This document shows positions 53,456-64,000 of a stretch of DNA of 64,000 nt, piece after piece. This stretch comes from Alitta virens (taxonomy: Eukaryota; Annelida; Polychaeta; Phyllodocida; Nereididae). The notes beneath the pieces are model-generated. The model saw nothing but the letters and a program-made list of their open reading frames with translations, searched no databases and was not told where the DNA came from. A program made the position numbers and the translations under genes. The first letter of the stretch is position 1, and the number at the start of each line of letters is the position of its first letter. The stretch covers positions 5,385,407-5,449,406 of the forward strand of contig OW028584.1 of the NCBI GenBank assembly GCA_932294295.1, given 5' to 3'.

Positions 53456-54003
53456 ACATGGAATATAATAGCTTGGATATTTATCCAAGATAATATATAG
53501 CACGTAATGCAAACCCTCCCCAGGCCCCCCTTTCAACCCCCCCCCCCCCTTTTAGTAAATTAAATCCCATATATTTCACGGATGCCAATTAACCCACTGA
53601 TAGCCATCTCGCAAGTATACAGTGCAGCTATTGATATAGGCCTATACAGACACAGTGCAAGATTCATGTATCTTGACATTTTCTGAAGTGACCCCCCTTT
53701 CTGTTTCGTTCCGTTTCGTTTCGCAAAGTACAGTTAGCCGATAATACTGAACAAGACTCTGAACTAACTGATTTATTTCATAACTGATAAAATTTATTTG
53801 CGCGCTGCATGAGAGGGGGCGGACGTGACCACATGACTTGCTCGCCTTTGCCTACCATGATACAGCAGCCTGCAAGTCCATTTTAGGAGGATGTATGCAT
53901 TATATACTCTTCATTACGTCTGTCTAATCCGATCGTGATCCGCGCCATTAATAACCATTATTAGTATAGGACTAACCAATGCAGTTGTCACAGTGATTAA
54001 TAA

Positions 54004-54332
54004 TTGAATACAATACATAAAATGGAACCACTCTGAAAACTCACAAGTCAAATTATTTCTTATCTTATTAGATATACAAATAGCAATGATTATTCTGTGA
54101 GTGTTCAACATACTCTAACCAGAATATCAATGTATGATGTCAGACTATATAGTAGAAAAAGGACTAAGGCTGGTGCATGAGTCACATGAATTATAATTGA
54201 ATGCAATACATAAAATGGAACCACTTTGATAAGCTTAACAGTCACATGTCCTTTTTATAGATAACTTTATCACCAACTCTGTGGGTGTTCAACATGAACT
54301 AACCAGGATATCAATGTAGGAAGTCAGATGTG
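54004..54332. repeat. Tandem duplication, ~195-bp spacing
   Basis: AATACATAAAATGGAACCAC ... GTGTTCAACAT ... CCAG.ATATCAATGTA occurs at 54004-54145 and again at 54198-54332, diverged. A third, weaker copy (ATAAAATGAAACTACT ... TCTGTGGGTGTTGTTCAT) is near 58005-58095. Confidence 0.7.
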
Positions 54333-54834
54333 ATTAAGCAATGTGCAGAAGTATACTGATAATACGGTAAAAAATAGTTTTACCTCAATAATATTAATCA
54401 TCCTCAACAACAAAAAGTTGGAAAGTATTATGTATCCAGTGAGTGGGTGGATAATTGAAAAATAAAATTTCTGGAGCAGAACATGAACACAATGCCCTCA
54501 CCCAAATAAATTAATAAATTTCAAATTGTTTATAAGCTAATTGCATGTTTTGGTTGTCATGTTGACATATTTCAGCTATGTTTTATGAAATAAGACAAAA
54601 ACTAAATCCTTTGCCCTAGTTGAGGAGCTGAACTGAAACACTGCTGCCCTGGTGTGTTTTAGGTCATTTTCAGCTTGCAAATTTGTTGCTGTTCCATTAC
54701 ACAGAAGTTGTAAGAATGTCATGAAATGCAGAGTAGATTACCCAAACATTTCTGCAACATTGCCGAAACATTGCTGATATTATTTCCAGTAGTGTTTTAA
54801 CAACGTCCCTACAACATATCTATTTAATTTGCAT

Positions 54835-56400
54835 ATCATTTTAATTTACATATCGTTTTATAGATATTTTGACCCTCTTTTCAAACATGGGGTAGAAGTG
54901 TGCATACATGAATGAAGCCAGGTCCAATATTTCAGAATGAAAGGAATAATGATTTCATTTTTATTCCAGCATATCCTCTTTGTTAAAAACTGCAGTTATG
55001 TCCTATCACCCACTCCAATTGTGATTGTATAATATCGCACAACAAGGATATAGTGCAACAAATTAGGATAGAGTGTTTGATGAAAACAGATTGGTTTCAC
55101 TTTCATAAAGCATGATTCTGCATATTACCATGCATATACGAATGTCATAAAGTGTTGTTTGATTATTTATATATATTGTGTATATTAAAGTTCATACGGC
55201 AGGGACATATTATACATCCATGAACACCGTATGACCATGCACAAATATGCCAAACTAAATCAATTTCAGTAGAGCAATGCAGTAGGTGATTGCAGTAACA
55301 ATATAATAAATGCTAATGCAGGAACACATAATCACAACAAAATTTAATGTCTTGCACGGTAGTTCTGAATGAAGTATACTGTACCATATTAGACACGATA
55401 TATTGTAGAGATAAAGGGGAGGATGGGGAACAATTATAGACACTCTTTTCATTTAACAAAAATTCTAAAAGCAGGGCATAACTGGTTTCCCACATCAGAT
55501 ATAGGATATATATAGTATAGTTGTGCATACCTTACAGCAGTTTTGGGTCCCTACCTTATGTATGGTCAGCATTATTTAACACAAGTAAGTATAGATGTCT
55601 GCACAGTACCTAATTTACCAGATATATAATATATACTTAATTTACCACATATCATTTGAGATATTTTGACCCTCTTTTCAAAACACGAGGTGTAAAGATG
55701 TGTGACCACACATGAAACTAAAATGAAACAAATACTGATTTCATGCTTAATCCAGGATATCCTATTTTTATACACTGCAAATACGTCACCCACTCAAAGT
55801 TTGATTGTATAAAATACAACAAGGACATAGTGCAACAAATTAAAAGAGATTGGTTTCACTTTTGAATCATGAGGACTGAGTATTTATTACAAATATAACA
55901 CATGATTATAGTGGAAAAGTTTACATTTTTAGTTCTGATTATCACCGTACATATGAATGTCATAAAGTGACATTGGATTATTTATATATACATGTGGGTA
56001 CATACAGCATGGACATATTATACGTCAATGCACACAGTATGACCACGCAAAAGCCTGCCTGTGCCAAACTAAGTGAACTTCAGTAGGGCAATGCAGTAGA
56101 TGATTGTGTAAGGTCCCTCTGATTGACTCAGACCAAGAGCAAGAGTTTAAGTTTCACATATTTATTCCTCCTGTCCCAATGTCACATACGTCCCATCTGC
56201 CCAATAGCTTAGACCTTACTCAGAGCACAACACCCTGCTTAACACCAGCAGCCCCTATCACGTGATACCCACGCCATGGCAGTGGAAATACCTCACATTC
56301 TAGGTCAACGGCTACTAGCATTCAAACACAGCAGGATGCAGGTCATCACAATTGCTATAACAATCATAATGCAGCAACACATAATAAATACTCAGTCCTC
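54835..56400. repeat. Tandem duplication of a ~795-bp segment
   Basis: Blocks starting GATATTTTGACCCTCTTTTC (54865 and 55658), then GATTGTATAA ... GTGCAACAAATTA (55025 / 55800), GAATGTCATAAAGTG (55140 / 55955) and GGGCAATGCAGTAG (55270 / 56087) occur twice in the same order. The second copy is interrupted by the solo LTR at 56107-56350. Confidence 0.8.
56107..56350 (-). mobile_element. Solo LTR, 244 bp
   Basis: On the - strand it starts TGTGATGACC and ends GGGACCTTACA, with AATAAA about 75 bp before the end. It is flanked by ATTG (56103-56106 and 56351-56354). It is exactly the segment missing from the first copy of the surrounding duplication. No internal retrotransposon genes, so it is a recombined solo LTR; the family was not identified. 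Confidence 0.75.
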
Positions 56401-56903
56401 ATGATTCAAAAGTGAAACCAATCTCTTTTAATTTCATATTGTAATGCAATATTCTGTTGGTCATGTTGTGTTGGCCTAAATCTCTAAAGGCCTGTATTCT
56501 AAACTTTACTGGGGGTTGACACTAAGGGGTTTGTCTCAGTGTTCCTGATGTCTCATTTCCCTACTCCCACCTACTCCCTATGTGTCAAATTACTGCTTAA
56601 TTACTGCTTAACCATGACCTAACCGCGTCCCTTTGCTGCACTCCTTATAAGGCCAGGCTTGACAAAATGATGTTAATGTTGGCCTCATTAATACCCGCCA
56701 ATCCAGTCGCCATACACTTATGTTAATGTATCCACCAGTCATGTGAGCATCACATAACTTCCTGGAACACAATAGTTCAAGCTCTCTCACTCCTGCATTG
56801 AAGTTGATCTGCGTCACTGTTTCTGTGAGTACCTTTCCATATTATATTACAGAAAAGCATCTATAAATATTGCTAAGTAACTCTCTGTTAGTTATGTTAT
56901 GGT

Positions 56904-57093
56904 GGGTGGGGGTGGGTGATTAGGGCTTTACGTCCTGTATTTCTGTACCAATTGGGCTAATTAGGACAGGCAGAGACCATGGCAATGAGACGAAGGATGA
57001 AACAGCCATCCAACTTAGGCTCGACCGGGAATCGAACCCGGGACCCAGTGGTTGGAAGCCCAGAGTGCTACCTCTGAGTTAGGCCTCTGCCCA
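56904..57093 (-). mobile_element. tRNA-derived SINE with target duplication
   Basis: On the - strand the head GGCAGAGGCCTAACTCAGAG resembles tRNA box A, and CCGGGTTCGATTCCCGG is a consensus box B. CTTCCAA in the anticodon region recalls tRNA-Gly(TCC). The head is followed by a non-tRNA body. Direct repeats GTTATGTTATGGT (56891-56903) and GTTAGGTTATGGT (57094-57106) flank it. Confidence 0.75.
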
Positions 57094-57179
57094 GTTAGGT
57101 TATGGTATATACATGATAAAAGGTGCAGTAGATATATAATATTATGTGTCATATCATGTAAAACTAGTAAATAAGTTGA

Positions 57180-57365
57180 TAAGGTGTGGATGGGCATGGC
57201 TATGGGTTCGAACTGAGCCATGACATGGAGGAACTGTTTAGATCCTCCTAAAACCACAACTCCACTCCACCCAGGTGTAAATGGGTACTTGTCCACAGTG
57301 ACTGTTGAGTGCTCAGCCCCATGCAGATAATTGTGTAATGAGCTTTATACCACTCAGTGCTAATT
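57180..57365 (+). mobile_element. Second SINE-like element (+ strand), degraded
   Basis: Box-B-like GGGTTCGAACTGAGCC near 57206 is followed by CCACCCAGGTGTAAATGGGT and AATGAGCTTTATACCACTCA, a layout usual for tRNA-derived SINEs of marine invertebrates. Ends are not resolved. Confidence 0.5.
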
Positions 57366-58469
57366 TAGTGAGCTACAGTACAAATCCTCATACAGCATTT
57401 AGCCATTGCATATGAGCCGTACTGTGCTGGGATTGATAGGCAGCCAAAAGTGATCGGGCCTGAAGCAGCGTAGCCATTGCCACTCGAATACAGCGAGTGC
57501 AGGCAATTCTGACTTACTAGTACACTTTCTTTAATAACTGTGCCAATTTTCATCCGGTTTTTAACATTGAAACAATTTCTGAAAGCTAAGGATATCTTCT
57601 TCCTGACTAGTACTTATGTATTATGTGAAAAGAAACAATGGAAAAAAGAATAACTGTACTGTAGAGTTTTGTAATTTTCTCCCTGGAAAGCTCATTCTTG
57701 AACAGGTCTACCAAGGGTATAATTGCTAAGTCCTCAGGGTCTGTGTGTCTCATAACTGAAGACTCTTATTAAAATTAATAAATAAATAATTCTATTGCAA
57801 CAAAAGTTAATACATATGCATGCATTAATGAATATATACAAAAATCAGTCAAACTGTAATCAATTCTGCAAAATCACAATTTTACATTTAAATCTCAGTT
57901 CAATTGTTCGCTTTTAAATAAACCAGTCTTTGACATCAAATTACATAGTATAAAATCCAGATCAATTGCAACTGGGGTGAGTTAGAAGTCATTACAACTC
58001 ATATAAAATGAAACTACTCCCAAAATAGTTTTATCTTTAATTTCATGTCCGGTTAGATAACAACTGTGAAATCAATTCTGTGGGTGTTGTTCATAATATT
58101 GAAACATATTAGCAAAACTCAATGGCCATATATTCCACAGTAATAGACAGATAGATAAATAGATAAATAAATAAATAATATAGATAAATAAATAAATATA
58201 TATATATATATATGATTTGGGAAGTGCAGCACTCTAAGGCAAGTTCTTACCGTTACCGAGGGTTGATTGATGAGTTGAGAGAGAAAAAGAAAGAGCCACC
58301 CATTTTACACATTTACCCCATGGGTGGGGATATACTTGCCTCAGCGTAGACACTGACTGGTTATCAGGGCCAAATAGAATGCAATATGGCTCAAATAAAA
58401 CCAGTGAATACTTATTTTATTATACCTTCCATGTTCATTCACAAAATTCCTTTGTAGTTCATCTATATG
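57366..58469. other. Intergenic, microsatellite at 58146-58212
   Basis: AT-rich sequence containing a weak third copy of the 54-kb repeat and a GATA/AAAT/TA tract. No gene seen. Confidence 0.5.
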
Positions 58470-59430
58470 TGACTGTTATAACACAGGATGAAGTAACTTT
58501 ACACATTAGAAAACTTAACAATAATAAAGCATCAGGTACTTATGGCAACCCTTGTGAATTCTATAGGCATATCACAGATAAACTAGTCACACCTGTTTGC
58601 ACAATATTTAACTAAATTTTATGACAAAGGAGAATATCAATCTCAATGGGCAGAGGGAATTATCAATGCACTACATAAGAAAGGCGACCAGTTGAATCCT
58701 GATAATTATAGGAAAATCACTGTCACAGTTGCTATGGCCAAAGTTTTCGATTCAATTTTGAATGCACGACTCTATTTTAAAAATGATGCCATGTCCCTTG
58801 ATGACCCTTTTCAGTTTGGGTTTAACCCCTCGCGTGGAACAGCAGATTGTGTTTTTGTATTGGATACTGCAATTTGATACCAACAGTATTTTTTCTGGTA
58901 TTAGTTAGTTAGTTAGTTAGTGTAATTGTTTAACGCCTCATCAGCACCTGAGTATCTATAGTTGGTAGTAGAAACCAGAAGCATGTAAAAAATCAATAAT
59001 TGTCTGCGTTGGATTGCTGGAGCAGCTTGTGCAATGCGCACTGTCCTGTTTTAGCCACTGGGGATAGAGGACTTCACCCCAAGTGTTTCCACCCTCGCCG
59101 CGTGGAGGCCCAGGACCTTCGAGGGTTTTCTGGTATTACAAAGGGGCAATTTAAGTCCCAAATTATTTAATGAATTCATGTCAGATCTTGCTAATTACCT
59201 GAATTCCATAGATGAAATAGAAATAACTGGTACACACTTCATCCACCTCCTCTATGCAGATGATATAGTCCTCATGTCTGACGCTTTTGTGCAAAATGGC
59301 ACCTTATTGTTAATACTTCTAAAACGAGTCATGAAAATTGGGTCTAAATGTACTATAGACTTTAGGTAAAACAACCAAGCTTGAAATTGTTAATTCATAC
59401 AAATACTTAGGCCAAGCTTCATTTTGACCT
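58470..59430 (+). pseudogene. Non-LTR retrotransposon RT, broken, with a SINE inside
   Basis: Pieces of an RT domain in order: VTLHIRKLNNNKASGTYGNP, then QWAEGIINALHKKGDQLNPD and NYRKITVTVAMAKVFDSIL (finger motifs), PFQFGFNPSRGTADCVFVLD, then, after the SINE, SPKLFNEFMSDLANYLNS and the catalytic FIHLLYADDIVLMSD, ending LEIVNSYKYLG. The YADD box is intact, but frameshifts, an internal deletion and stops make it non-functional. CR1/Jockey-like. Confidence 0.85.
58904..59125 (-). mobile_element. SINE-like retroposon nested in the RT remnant
   Basis: A 222-bp insertion flanked by perfect 13-bp direct repeats TTTTCTGGTATTA (58891-58903 and 59126-59138). In its own (-) orientation it ends GATGAGGCGTTAAACAATTA and a (TAAC)n tail. 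The head (CCCTCGAAGGTCCTGGGCCT) is GC-rich without an obvious tRNA box pair, so the head type is unknown. Confidence 0.8.
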
Positions 59431-59874
59431 TCATTACATGATTTTTTTATACTAATGGAATACATGTTTCTGTTTCTGGAGCAGAACTCTGCACTTACCC
59501 AACAGAATTTCATATAGTATTACCCTATATAGCCTAGTTGTGGGTTTTTGTGGGTTTTAAAAAATTTTGAAAACAAAAATTTAAATCCTATTCCCAGACA
59601 AGAATCACTCACTGCTGTGCATAAATTTATACAAAAGCCTGTAATAATATGTTTAAAATAATGCAGAGATAATTTTGGTGTTTCATCACCTTTAATGATA
59701 TATAATTTTGTAATAAGGCAAAAATATGGTACTCTTTCAAATCCCTTTAAATACAGCAAGTTAAATTTTGCATAACATATCTTAATTATTGTACTTTCAC
59801 TTTTTAAGCTACGTTTTGAAATTTGGTTCATTCTATTTGTCTCATTATAATGGAAAAAGCTGAAAATTGTGTTA
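59431..59874. other. Intergenic, nothing recognised
   Basis: AT-rich spacer between two retrotransposon remnants. Confidence 0.45.
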
Positions 59875-61000
59875 AGATAAGATAAAACTTTATTTTACAG
59901 TCGTTAGTGACAATAAAACAAAGAAAATAAGCTACAGTAGCTTTTAACCAGCAAATAAAATAACAATAAAAACAAGATGACAAATATTTACAAATGATAT
60001 GAGAAATGACATATATTGTTCTTAGTAAAGTTACAGGTTATTTTGTATACAAAAAATACAAGATCCACATATTGACAGTTTTTGCAGTAGTTACTGTTTC
60101 TTAACAATTGCCTAAAGTTTGCATATTCTTCAACTTCTTTAATTTGAACAGGTAAATCATTCCATACTGAAGCACCTTGATATAGATTTCATACCATATT
60201 TTATTGTATTGTATGATGGCTTCACTAATTTCGACTTGTCTCTCATATTGTACTGTGTAATTTGCCGCATAAAAAACCGACTTTCAACAGGTGGTGAAAA
60301 AGTGTGAAGGGTCTTGTAAACAAATTCACCTCAGGTGATTTTCCTAATAACATAAAGCATTCTTTTTCTTGTTTTACTTAAAAGATCACTATACAAACTT
60401 TCATAGTCATTGCATACTAAGCGTATTGCCCTTTCATTGAGTTTCTCAACTTTCCTGTCTTGTCCTACCGTGAATGTGTTATATACAATTGCGCAATATA
60501 CAAAATTTTATGATATAAATGATTCATATATCCTAAGTTTGCTGGTATGGTCCATATATTTGCATAACCTTTGAAGTGCATTTATTTGTCTGGCTGCTTT
60601 TTTACAGATAACTGAAACATGGTAATTAAAGTTCAGCTTGTTGTCTATGTTGATACCTAAAAGTTTAACGTTTGTCTCTGATTTGATCAATTGTCCTCCA
60701 AAATCAAAGTCAATGTTAATATTATCTCTACTTATACATATTGCCTAAAAATTGGATGGGTTAGCCTTCATAAAATTAACATGGGACCATTTAACTGCTT
60801 GCGTAGAGGCCTGTTCAAGTTTTTCTTTAATTATTCTAGGGTTACTGTGTGAGAATGACAAGGTATTATCATCTGCATAATAGTATACATTGCATGAGGT
60901 TTAAAGGTCAAGCAAAAAAGTCATTTATAAATATATTAAAGAGGAGCGGACCTAAAAGAGATCCTTGGGGAACGCCAGTTCTGAGCTGTGATCATTCGCT
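59875..61000 (-). pseudogene. Non-LTR retrotransposon, 5'-truncated, second family
   Basis: On the - strand: TGVPQGSLLGPLLFNIFIND near 60975, then after decay VKLLGINIDNKLNFNYHVSV and KAARQINALQRLCKYMDHTS near 60680-60510, then CAIVYNTFTVGQDRKVEKLN, and a 3' UTR ending AATAAAGTTTTATCTTATCT near 59885. The RT order (PQGS, then LLGxxIDxxLxFxxH) and short repeat tail fit CR1/Rex-like elements. Several stops; inactive. Confidence 0.83.
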
Positions 61001-63537
61001 TCTTAAATTTTTTTACATTGCATTGTACCTTTATGGTCAATGACATGAAAATGAGGCATAAATGAATGTCATTGGCATCGTCTGTTTGTAATGCATTTTT
61101 ATTCAATGCCTTCAATTTTCGTCCCATTTTCAAAATTCTAAGTTTATCATTTTCGTAAAATAACCTTGAAATCGTGAATTAGCGATGCTCTTCATTACGT
61201 TCTCATGCATTAGCTAAAATGTAAACAAAGCCGATGCAGTGAATTTCTGCGATATTTGCAAATTTTGTAGGATTGGGTTTATTGAATTCATTAGTTAAAA
61301 GCATTTTCTTTCATTTGGATAGCAATCCATTAACTATTCAACAGTTGAAGGGAATGACAATTGATAATGTGTAGCAGTGCGCAAAAAATATTCTGACTTA
61401 TGAAGGGTATAAATATTGGTGCTTTAAGTATAATCCCATGCAACTTTTGTCATCATATACTTACTGGCCTACACTTTACTAAAAGTATACACTGCTACAA
61501 TAATTACTTGTCATAAAAATCTACATTGAATTATGCTCATTTAAAGCTGGTTTTAGACGTAAAAGTAACCTCTGTGTTTTTATTTTTTTCCTCATTTGTT
61601 ATATGAACCAATTATTACCAAAATCTGGCTTTGTGTTCTGAAGGTCATTATCTAAATAGTTTATAAATTTCATAATTCTAGGTGCAATAGGTTTAACAAA
61701 ATTAAGTAATATTCTTAATTTCACTGGATAGCAGGAGAACATGGCAGTAGGCATAGAGAGCTAAAAAGGGATGACACTCATTAGAATCTAATACTAAAAT
61801 TATGCCAAATATACCAAAAGATAGCCCAAATGATATATTATAAGTCTATGGCTTTGCTGGTCAATATCTTTAAAATTTGTGAAAAGCGAGAACGGTATAT
61901 GAGCAAATGATGCTTTGAGTATTAGATCGATCGAATAAGGGGACTTCATAAAAAGGTCAGTTTTTCTAGAAAACAAGCGTGGTGACCCCCCCTTTTTTAT
62001 TGTCTTATACGGATTACAATTATAATTTACAGTCAAGATTAGTGAAAATGTTCCTGAAAAAATTAAGACTTTTTGAATTGGCTTGCTTTTACTTCGGATG
62101 CCCTGAAATTATTGTTCTCTTATGAATTGCTATTGATTAGTGGTCTCAAAATGTCCCTGAAAGTCTACCACATGCAATAACATCATCTTATTTTGTAGTT
62201 ATAGCATTGCACTTAAATAATTAGGCTGGATATCAGACAGAATGAGCCGTGAAAAAGCTGAATTTTTTAGGCCTGTTGGCTCAGGGCACCGTATTGGAAA
62301 CCTCTAATAATCAAAAGTGATAGTTTTTTTACGTCGTACAAACCAGACAAGAGGTATATATCGATCTGAAATGAAAACAAGTCCTAAAGAAATACATATT
62401 TCTGGTAAATAACAAGAACATTTTAATATCTGGTGTTTTCAGAAGAATGCCAACAGCACTACAATGTAAACACCTAAATTTCAATTAGAAGTCGGGGCCT
62501 CTATTTTTCAAAGGCAGCTTTTGGCAGACCTGTATATGTAGTAAGCATAGAATGATTCAGATTACCGTTCTGACCAAACTCCTGCATTGCTGTTGTTTCA
62601 CAACTTCTCAACTTTAATGTCACATATTTAGCTTCCAACTGCAAGATCCTTTGTACACTCACAATTGATTTGCATCAATCATACACCTTTAAAAGACATG
62701 TTTTTTGCACTAAGAAATCTCGCCAGGTGGCGTAAGTGGAATAAAATTATCAAGCCACCTAGCATGAATTAACAATTGAAATATATTGTGGTCGATTGCT
62801 TGGAAGAAATATGGTGTTTTTCAGGGTACAATTCCATGGTTACCAGTTCAGTTTAGTCTAAAATATTTATGTAACCAATTTGATTATAGTAACCAACTTT
62901 TTTGAAAATAACTGAAACTGTGCTCATTCTGGTCTTCATTGGTATATGTAAACAGTTGAATACTTAAATCGTCAGGATAGTAGGAATTCAATTCGGTTGA
63001 AATATTTTTTCTCCTTTTAACATAATATACAAATTAAGACATGTGGTCTATAGAATAGATATATCAATTTTAAAGAGATTTTATTTGTATTTCTTTACAT
63101 TATATGCAAAACTATTACAAAATATAATATTATTATGTGCCTCACAGATCCCAATCTCCCTTCAATCATTGACCCATATTTTGTCACTTAATTTCAGGCT
63201 TCGTTGTATTAAAATATCTGGTCTGTCATGCAACATATATTATGATAGTCCTATATTTGGTAAAGGCCTCAGCCCAGATATAAAAATATACAATAAAATC
63301 AGTTTTTATTACTTTTTCTTTTCAATATCTCCTCGATCCTATCTTGGATAAATTGTTTTTGAGCAAAATTAATCAATCAAATTATCATGATTATGGATCT
63401 AACCGCTAGGAGTTGCAAATGTCCCTTAAATAAAGAATAATTATGATACAAATATGTATAATATAAGGCAAGGAATATGTACATAATACACACAAATCCA
63501 ATTACATCCGTCCTTTTCTGTGCAATGCTAATTTCAG
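61001..63537. other. Intergenic or intron, nothing recognised
   Basis: 2.5 kb of AT-rich sequence. Part near its right end may be the 3' UTR of the - strand exon at 63538-63719 (TTTATT, i.e. AATAAA on the - strand, occurs at 63305). Confidence 0.4.
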
Positions 63538-63719
63538 TTAAAATGGTTTCTTTTGTTAGTCTCATATCCTTTCTCAATTTGTGAACTTGGATAAGAAAAA
63601 TCCAAATAGCACAAGAAACAACAGTCCACCACAAACTGCAAGACCAACCAGGGCAGAGTTTTCATCTTTGTTGATTTTGTCTTGCTTTGGATTATCCGTT
63701 GTGAATGCTGTTGTTGAAT
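63538..63719 (-). CDS. Probable last exon of a single-pass membrane protein
   Basis: On the - strand, acceptor CTTTTATTTCCAG ends at 63720. The exon opens in phase 1 and reads STTAFTTDNPKQDKINKDEN, then a 19-residue hydrophobic helix (ALVGLAVCGGLLFLVLFGF), then a short polar tail (SYPSSQIEKGYETNKRNHF) and TAA at 63540-63538. A Thr/Asp/Lys stalk, one membrane span and a ~20-residue cytoplasmic tail suit a type I surface protein; phase-1 entry is usual after extracellular modules. Earlier exons lie beyond the window. Family unknown. A shift of one base gives the competing ORF in 63377-63634, which lacks this logic. Confidence 0.5.
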
Positions 63720-63751
63720 CTGGAAATAAAAGTACCAACATTTGTTGACTA

Positions 63752-63904
63752 ATAGAAGTAGTATTAAAAGTAGCAGTAGTAGCAGCAGGAGCAGTAGTAG
63801 TAGGTAGTAGTAGTAGTAGAAGTAGTAGTAGCAGTAGTAGTAGTAGTAGTAGTGGTAGTAGAAGTAGTAGTAGCAGTAGTAGTAGTAGTAGTAGTAGTAG
63901 TAGC

Positions 63905-63947
<43 letters not shown>

Positions 63948-64000
63948 ATTGTAGTAGTAGTAGTAGTAGTGGTAGTAGTAGTAGTAGTAGTAATTGTAGT
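63752..64000. repeat. (GTA/TAG)n triplet microsatellite
   Basis: About 250 bp of TAG repeats with AGC, GAA and TTG interruptions, running off the window edge, inside the presumed intron of the - strand gene. Confidence 0.97.

Larger units (their letters stand above)
36354..53745. repeat. 17.4-kb repeat block bracketed by inverted half-palindromes
   Basis: The left edge (36354-36416) reads GGCTAACTGTACTTTGCGGA, a run of GGAAC/GAAAC words, then GGGGGGTCACTTCAGAAAATG. The right edge (53679-53745) is its inverted copy over ~60 bp. Everything between is repeat-derived: six full palindromes, two related units, a hAT-like MITE, another TIR element, retrotransposon pieces and microsatellites. It may be a very large composite transposon or simply nested insertions of one family. 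Confidence 0.6.

Noticed and set aside
57010..57090. Functional tRNA-Gly gene on the - strand
   Set aside because: Box B and an anticodon-like region are present, but the acceptor and D arms do not pair well and the sequence is embedded in a body with flanking direct repeats, so it is a SINE head.
63377..63634. 85-aa - strand ORF (MWWTVVSCAIWIFLIQVHK...)
   Set aside because: Overlaps the membrane-anchor exon in another frame; it has no splice-site support and the composition of AT-rich noise.

Overview
This is eukaryotic DNA. It has many short exons with GT/AG borders, AT-rich introns, frequent microsatellites and a dense layer of transposon remains. The one large gene is a very well conserved KMT2C/KMT2D-type (MLL3/MLL4) histone H3K4 methyltransferase. 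CR1/Jockey-type retroposons, tRNA-derived SINEs and many small terminal-inverted-repeat (TIR) elements fit a marine invertebrate, most likely a deuterostome such as an echinoderm or hemichordate. The phylum is a guess from general character, not from a marker.

1-26.3 kb: the 3' part of the KMT2C/D gene on the + strand. Twenty-seven exons can be chained with consistent splice phases from 525 to the stop at 24810, plus one possible 36-nt cassette exon. They encode about 1,490 residues: low-complexity Pro/Gln regions, an LLKRLL nuclear-receptor box, the Cys-rich region before the extended PHD finger, the extended PHD finger, FYRN/FYRC, the WDR5-binding Win motif (GCARSEP), SET and post-SET. The N-terminal part lies outside the window. 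One exon in FYRN (18423-18548) is one base short and breaks the frame. The 3' UTR probably ends soon after an AATAAA at 26271. The introns hold two clear non-autonomous DNA transposons (8296-8638 with TA target duplications; 15341-15783), a CRE-bearing MITE (19596-19757), and a 30-bp minisatellite next to the SET exons.

26.8-34.8 kb: two inverted arms (26820-27450 and 33426-34012) built of short palindromes and a G-rich unit. Between them lie a CRE-rich TIR element (29174-29575), an 840-bp TIR element (29964-30804) inside a degenerate minisatellite, and an unplaced insert with a TATA box. Just outside the right arm is a frameshifted remnant, on the - strand, of a repetitive protein family with an HSRWLT motif.

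36.3-53.8 kb: a repeat-only block. Eight copies of a ~50-bp palindrome (centre CCATGG, arms running through GATAACTGTACTTTGCGG) mark the ends of two related units (37201-43370 and 48484-52295), and two half-copies bracket the whole 17.4 kb. Later insertions include a hAT-like MITE with a perfect 8-bp target duplication (39317-39870), retrotransposon fragments, and two tiny 24-28-bp palindromes each flanked by perfect 7-bp direct repeats.

53.8-64 kb: locally duplicated AT-rich sequence, a solo LTR (56107-56350), SINEs, two broken reverse transcriptase (RT) genes (58470-59430 + strand, with a SINE inside; 59875-61000 - strand), and at the end a probable last exon of an unrelated single-pass membrane protein on the - strand (63538-63719), followed by a long triplet microsatellite. 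Apart from the two genes at the edges, I see no intact host gene.
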